Shown piece by piece: positions 5,479-8,465 of a stretch of DNA of 8,465 nt; positions within the stretch are counted from its first letter, which is position 1, and each line of letters opens with the position of its first letter. The translations under genes were made by a program, and so were the position numbers. The notes beneath the pieces were generated by a model. It was not told where the DNA came from, did not search any database, and was given only the letters and a program-made list of their open reading frames with translations. Source of the stretch: an uncultured Oscillospiraceae bacterium (GTDB lineage: Bacteria > Bacillota > Clostridia > Oscillospirales > Ruminococcaceae); the NCBI GenBank assembly GCA_910584715.1, contig CAJUAN010000050.1, positions 1-8,465 of the forward strand, given 5' to 3'.

Positions 5479-6588
5479 TTAATCCTGATATTCGGAGGTT
5501 ATGCCGAGATACTCTTCAAGGCAAAGACCGCTGTCGTAAACAGCCTGAGCGGTCTCCTCCCCCAGATAGCGAATATGCCACGGCTCCCATTTATAGCCCG
5601 TTATGTCCTCCTTGTCGGCGGGGTACCGGATTATAAACCCGTATCTCCAGCAATTGCGGCTGACCCATTTGCCCTCCTTGGTATCGGCAAAGGACTCGTC
5701 AATGGAATTAAGGTCGAAAGCAAGTCCTGTCTGGTGCTCTGAATGCCCTGCACGGGCGGAGTATCTGTCGGCTTCCGCCTTGCCGTCCCTATCTGCATAG
5801 CGCTGATAAAGCCCCGCCTGATAGTCGTAGGAACGGAATCCCGAGGATATGTAAATATTCAGTCCCTCTTCGGAAGCGTCAGCCTGCATACGTTCAAAAG
5901 CCGCCTGCGCTTCGGGGTCAACTCCGGGATTGTAGTCCGCCGGGAGAGCGTATGTCTTATTCACGACGAGGATACCGCCGATGTAGGTTATCTGCGCACC
6001 CGCAGTCACCGTTACCTCTACCTCCGCGGATACTTCGGGATTCTGCGCCGACGTCACCCTGACGATGCAGTTACCCTCAGATACGGCGGTAATGCTTCCA
6101 AGCTCGTTCACCTTAGCCACGCCCGGGTCGGAGCTTTCCCATATCTCGCTTTTATCGGACGCGTTTTCGGGCAGCATTGTTACTATCGGCATTTTGCTTT
6201 GTCCCGTTTCAAGAGAAACGCTGTAAAACGTGAGCGAAATGCTTTCAACAGCTGTATCGGCAGATTCCGCTTGAGTTGCCGTTTCAGTTCGGAACTCGTC
6301 AGGTTCGGCGTCTCCTCCCGCCGGCACTGCGGGTATTGCGGGAACGGCAGTTTCAGATTGAACGGTTTGAACTGTTTGGGAAGTTCCGGTATCGGCTACG
6401 GCGTACTCCGCAAGATCGGTATCCGTTTCCGCAAGGGACTCGGTCAGCTTTTCCATGGTCGTAAGCGACGGCATGGGAACGTCCGCATTGACCGCCGCGG
6501 AAGGCTCGTCGTCTATGGCTTTGCAGCCTGCCGTCACAGCGGCGATTACAAAAAGAGCGGCTGCAGCCAATATGTATTTTCTTTTCAT
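5479..6588 (-). CDS. VanY-type D-alanyl-D-alanine carboxypeptidase lipoprotein with Ig-like domain
   Basis: A 369-residue cell-surface lipoprotein expected to remove the terminal D-alanine from peptidoglycan stem peptides. The signal peptide ends in Thr-Ala-Gly before Cys22. A long Thr/Glu/Ala/Pro-rich tether (about 23-113) is followed by a Big_2-like bacterial Ig domain (about 115-195, with the typical SSDPGVAKVNELGSITAV pattern near 152-169) and a VanY catalytic domain (about 200-365). Zinc ligands His285 and Asp292 lie in SEHQTGLAFD (283-292), His338 and the catalytic Glu335 in EPWH (335-338), and SGFRS is at 249-253. All key residues are present. I start at the ATG at 6588 because AGGAAG (6599-6604) lies 10 nt upstream and the lipoprotein signal begins there. 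The gene is single, with its own promoter, and there are no vanRS, vanHAX or vanT-like neighbours, so it is better read as a cell-wall housekeeping enzyme than as part of a vancomycin-resistance cluster. An L,D- or other peptidase specificity within the same fold cannot be excluded. Confidence 0.9.
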   Translation of the reverse strand: MKRKYILAAAALFVIAAVTAGCKAIDDEPSAAVNADVPMPSLTTMEKLTESLAETDTDLAEYAVADTGTSQTVQTVQSETAVPAIPAVPAGGDAEPDEFRTETATQAESADTAVESISLTFYSVSLETGQSKMPIVTMLPENASDKSEIWESSDPGVAKVNELGSITAVSEGNCIVRVTSAQNPEVSAEVEVTVTAGAQITYIGGILVVNKTYALPADYNPGVDPEAQAAFERMQADASEEGLNIYISSGFRSYDYQAGLYQRYADRDGKAEADRYSARAGHSEHQTGLAFDLNSIDESFADTKEGKWVSRNCWRYGFIIRYPADKEDITGYKWEPWHIRYLGEETAQAVYDSGLCLEEYLGITSEYQD

Positions 6589-6640
6589 AGTTTTTGCACT
6601 TCCTAAGGGTTTGGGTGTACTTCTGTTCCAATAGAGCAAC

Positions 6641-6654
6641 TGCGTTTTAACGCA
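6641..6654. repeat. Palindrome in the carboxypeptidase leader
   Basis: TGCGTT and AACGCA form perfect 6-bp arms around a 2-nt centre. The element lies just downstream of the proposed -10 box, at about +4 to +17 of the transcript. This is a position typical of repressor operators, or of a small leader hairpin. The tight centre favours a protein site over an RNA hairpin (inference). No regulator gene is in the window. Confidence 0.45.
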
Positions 6655-6664
6655 TAGTCAGAAA

Positions 6665-6692
6665 ATTATCAGACTGTATCACACGGCTTCAA
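6665..6692 (-). promoter_or_regulatory. Probable promoter of the carboxypeptidase gene
   Basis: Read on the - strand: TTGAAG (6692-6687), a 16-nt spacer and GATAAT (6670-6665). The start would fall near 6658, leaving about 70 nt of leader before the ATG at 6588. I find no convincing intrinsic terminator between this promoter and the stop of the upstream oxidoreductase gene at 6726, so read-through from that gene is possible. Confidence 0.6.
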
Positions 6693-6725
6693 TATATTAA
6701 CCGGCTTTCATGCAGCATTACGGTA

Positions 6726-8354
6726 TTACGCCTTTATTTCATTGAAAAACACGCCGCCCTCCAGAACTTTCGTATTGGAGTATCCGAAATGCTTCAGCCT
6801 GTTTTGCAGGAAATATCCTCTCTTGCCCCTTGTACATACAAGCAGCAGCTTTTCATCCTTTGCCGTTCCTTCAATTTCTCCCGTTACCTTTCCTAAATCT
6901 ATCCATTCCGCTCCGGGAACGGAGGGCGCGGGCTGAACGTCGATAACGCGGTATCCCTCCGCCGCGCCGGAAGCGTACTCTGCAGGAGTAAAGGTCTCAA
7001 AGGCGCCGCTTATTTTATTTTCCAGAATATAGCAGGCTTGCACAAACGGGTGTATGGCAGTTGAAAACGGCGGAGCATACGCCAGATCCATTGTGTCAAA
7101 ATCAGACAGCGAAAGTCCTGCGGATATACCCACAGCGGCAATGTCCGTCATTTTATCCACAGCGCCCGCTCCTACCACCTGCATCCCGAGGAGCTTTCCC
7201 GTGGTTCTGTCAGCGATAAGCTTAGTGGCAAAGCAATCTGCGCCCGGATAATAATGCGCTTTGTCGTCGGTAACACAAACTACGGATATCGGATCAAACC
7301 CCGCCTCCTCAGCCTGTTTCTCCGACAGACCGGTGCGCCCCGCGTTCAGACCGCGCGCAAGCTTTGCCGCGCCGGTACCCAGACAGCCTGAGTAGGGAGC
7401 CGCTGTTCCGGTGAGAGTTTTTGCGAGACATCTTCCCGTTATGTTCGCCGTGGAGCCCATTGCAGACCACTGGCGCTGACCGGTAACGCGGTTTTTTACC
7501 ACCGCGCAGTCTCCCGCAGCGTATATATCCTCAACGTTTGTGCGCTGATACTCGTCAACTGCGACCGCGCCGTTTATAAGCTCCACTCCGCTTCCCTCAA
7601 GGAAATCCGTTGCGGGACGTATCCCAATGCTAAGTATGACAATATCCGCAGGAAATTCACCGCCGCTTGTACTGACGGCTTCAGCCCTGCCGTTTCCCGT
7701 AATTGAGAGCAGCCGTGTTCCGGTCATTATTTTCATGCCGTTCTTGCGGAGCCGCCTTGCCGCAAAGTCTGCCATTTCAGGATCGAGCACGTTTGGAAGT
7801 ATCTGCGCCGTCATATCTGCGACCGTAACGTCAAGTCCCTGCGCCGAAAGGTTTTCAGCCATTTCCATGCCGATAAAGCCTGCACCGGCAACAACGGCTT
7901 TTGCGCAGTTGTTCTTTTCGATATAGCTCCTGACGTTTATTGCGTCGTCTGGCGTACGTATGGTAAATACTCCGTCAAGATCTGTTCCGTCGATTTTGGG
8001 AACGATCGGAGCCGCTCCCGAAGCGATGATAAGCTTGTCATAGGAAACATCGCTGACAGAGCCGCTGTCGACGGAACGTAAACGCACCGTTTTAGCTTTC
8101 GGGTCAACGGAAACAGCCTCCTGCCCGTTAAAGACCTCTGCGCCCGTCAGCGCTGAAAACTTTGCGGGAGTATTCACGATCAGCTCCCCGCGGCTCTGTA
8201 TTCCTCCACCGACATAGTAAGGCAGTCCGCACCCCGCATAAGAGATATCACGGCTCTTGGTATAGATCTCCACCTGCACCGAACGGTCCCCGCGCTTGAT
8301 CTTAGCCGCCGCTTTCGTACCTGCGGCAACTCCTCCAATGATAACAATTTTCAT
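6726..8354 (-). CDS. CoA-disulfide reductase/NADH oxidase-type flavoprotein with rhodanese domain
   Basis: A 542-residue cytosolic pyridine nucleotide-disulfide oxidoreductase. The FAD-binding start is IGGVAAG (6-12), the single redox-active Cys42 sits in AGCGLPYYVGG (40-50), the NAD(P)H Rossmann motif is GAGFIG (157-162), and the second FAD contact is YAAGDCA (278-284). The dimerisation domain (about 320-445) ends with AYAPPF (425-430), whose Tyr426 matches the catalytic tyrosine of CoA-disulfide reductases. A rhodanese domain follows (about 455-542) with active-site Cys507 in the loop CTRGKRG. This architecture is that of CoADR-RHD enzymes, which reduce CoA disulfides, CoA persulfide or polysulfide and cope with oxygen or sulfur stress. 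The front half of the rhodanese domain is degenerate and short: the usual DVR and GHIPGA motifs are reduced to DVQ (472-474) and PGA (480-482). The ATG has AGGAGG (8364-8369) 9 nt upstream. The true substrate (CoA disulfide, polysulfide or O2) cannot be fixed from sequence. Confidence 0.93.
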   Translation of the reverse strand: MKIVIIGGVAAGTKAAAKIKRGDRSVQVEIYTKSRDISYAGCGLPYYVGGGIQSRGELIVNTPAKFSALTGAEVFNGQEAVSVDPKAKTVRLRSVDSGSVSDVSYDKLIIASGAAPIVPKIDGTDLDGVFTIRTPDDAINVRSYIEKNNCAKAVVAGAGFIGMEMAENLSAQGLDVTVADMTAQILPNVLDPEMADFAARRLRKNGMKIMTGTRLLSITGNGRAEAVSTSGGEFPADIVILSIGIRPATDFLEGSGVELINGAVAVDEYQRTNVEDIYAAGDCAVVKNRVTGQRQWSAMGSTANITGRCLAKTLTGTAAPYSGCLGTGAAKLARGLNAGRTGLSEKQAEEAGFDPISVVCVTDDKAHYYPGADCFATKLIADRTTGKLLGMQVVGAGAVDKMTDIAAVGISAGLSLSDFDTMDLAYAPPFSTAIHPFVQACYILENKISGAFETFTPAEYASGAAEGYRVIDVQPAPSVPGAEWIDLGKVTGEIEGTAKDEKLLLVCTRGKRGYFLQNRLKHFGYSNTKVLEGGVFFNEIKA

Positions 8355-8396
8355 ATACAGCAGCCTCCTAAAAATAAATTTATACTATACACTGTA

Positions 8397-8425
8397 ATAA
8401 TAGCATATAAAAACCGCAAATTCAA
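8397..8425 (-). promoter_or_regulatory. Promoter of the CoA-disulfide reductase-like gene
   Basis: Read on the - strand: TTGAAT (8425-8420), a 17-nt spacer and TATTAT (8402-8397). Transcription would start near 8390, leaving about 36 nt before the ATG, including the AGGAGG site. A second AT-rich match (TATAGT near 8382-8387) has no comparable -35 box. Nothing else is recognisable up to the window edge. Confidence 0.65.
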
Positions 8426-8465
8426 TATTCCCTTTTCCCTGCTCACGGAAATCAATTTTGGAGTG

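Noticed and set aside
5479..6588. Part of a vancomycin-resistance cluster
   Set aside because: Only a VanY-family domain is present. The neighbours include no two-component system, D-lactate or D-serine ligase, or VanX, and lone VanY-family peptidases are common in Firmicutes.
5743..6606. A 287-codon open frame on the + strand opposite the carboxypeptidase gene
   Set aside because: Its Arg/Gly/Phe/Ser-rich translation has no domain, and it mirrors a gene with intact VanY motifs on the other strand.
6589..6639. A longer start for the carboxypeptidase lipoprotein at 6639
   Set aside because: It would add 17 residues before the signal peptide and would cover the ribosome site AGGAAG at 6599-6604 used by the ATG at 6588.
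6655..6725. Terminator after the oxidoreductase gene on the - strand
   Set aside because: An imperfect stem around 6658-6675 exists but has a mismatch, an AT-rich loop and no T tract, and it overlaps the promoter of the next gene.

Overview
The window reads as ordinary chromosomal DNA from a Gram-positive anaerobe, most likely a clostridial gut bacterium of the Ruminococcaceae/Oscillospiraceae type (inference). Reasons: strong AGGAGG-like ribosome binding sites, sigma-A promoters with extended -10 boxes, two lipoproteins with Gly/Ala-Cys lipoboxes, a prokaryotic RING/zinc-ribbon membrane protein, and moderately GC-rich genes separated by AT-rich gaps. I see no phage, transposon, CRISPR, tRNA or rRNA sequence.

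Left part, + strand (60-2862): an extended -10 promoter drives a probable three-gene operon. It holds a zinc-binding RING/zinc-ribbon membrane protein of unknown role, galU (UDP-glucose synthesis), and an ABC ATPase of the FecE/BtuD type whose start codon overlaps the galU stop. A clear intrinsic terminator ends it.

Middle, + strand (2863-5465): a new promoter opens a 415-nt leader that carries a full cobalamin riboswitch aptamer, an intrinsic terminator acting as expression platform, and a short run of 12-bp GGTACC-type repeats. Behind it lie a corrinoid-binding lipoprotein (BtuF type) and its membrane permease (BtuC type), overlapping by 4 bp. With the ATPase just upstream they make a complete BtuFCD-type vitamin B12 importer. 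Only the binding protein and permease sit behind the riboswitch; the ATPase is in the preceding operon. A hairpin terminator closes the unit and faces the convergent right-hand genes.

Right part, - strand (5479-8425): two separately promoted genes. One encodes a cell-surface lipoprotein with a bacterial Ig-like domain and a VanY-type D,D-carboxypeptidase domain. The other encodes a CoA-disulfide reductase/NADH oxidase-type flavoprotein with a shortened C-terminal rhodanese domain.

Nothing here amounts to a convincing undescribed system. The points most worth a second look are the split regulation of the B12 importer, its repeat-bearing leader, the uncharacterised RING/zinc-ribbon membrane protein next to galU, and two unexplained palindromes near promoters.
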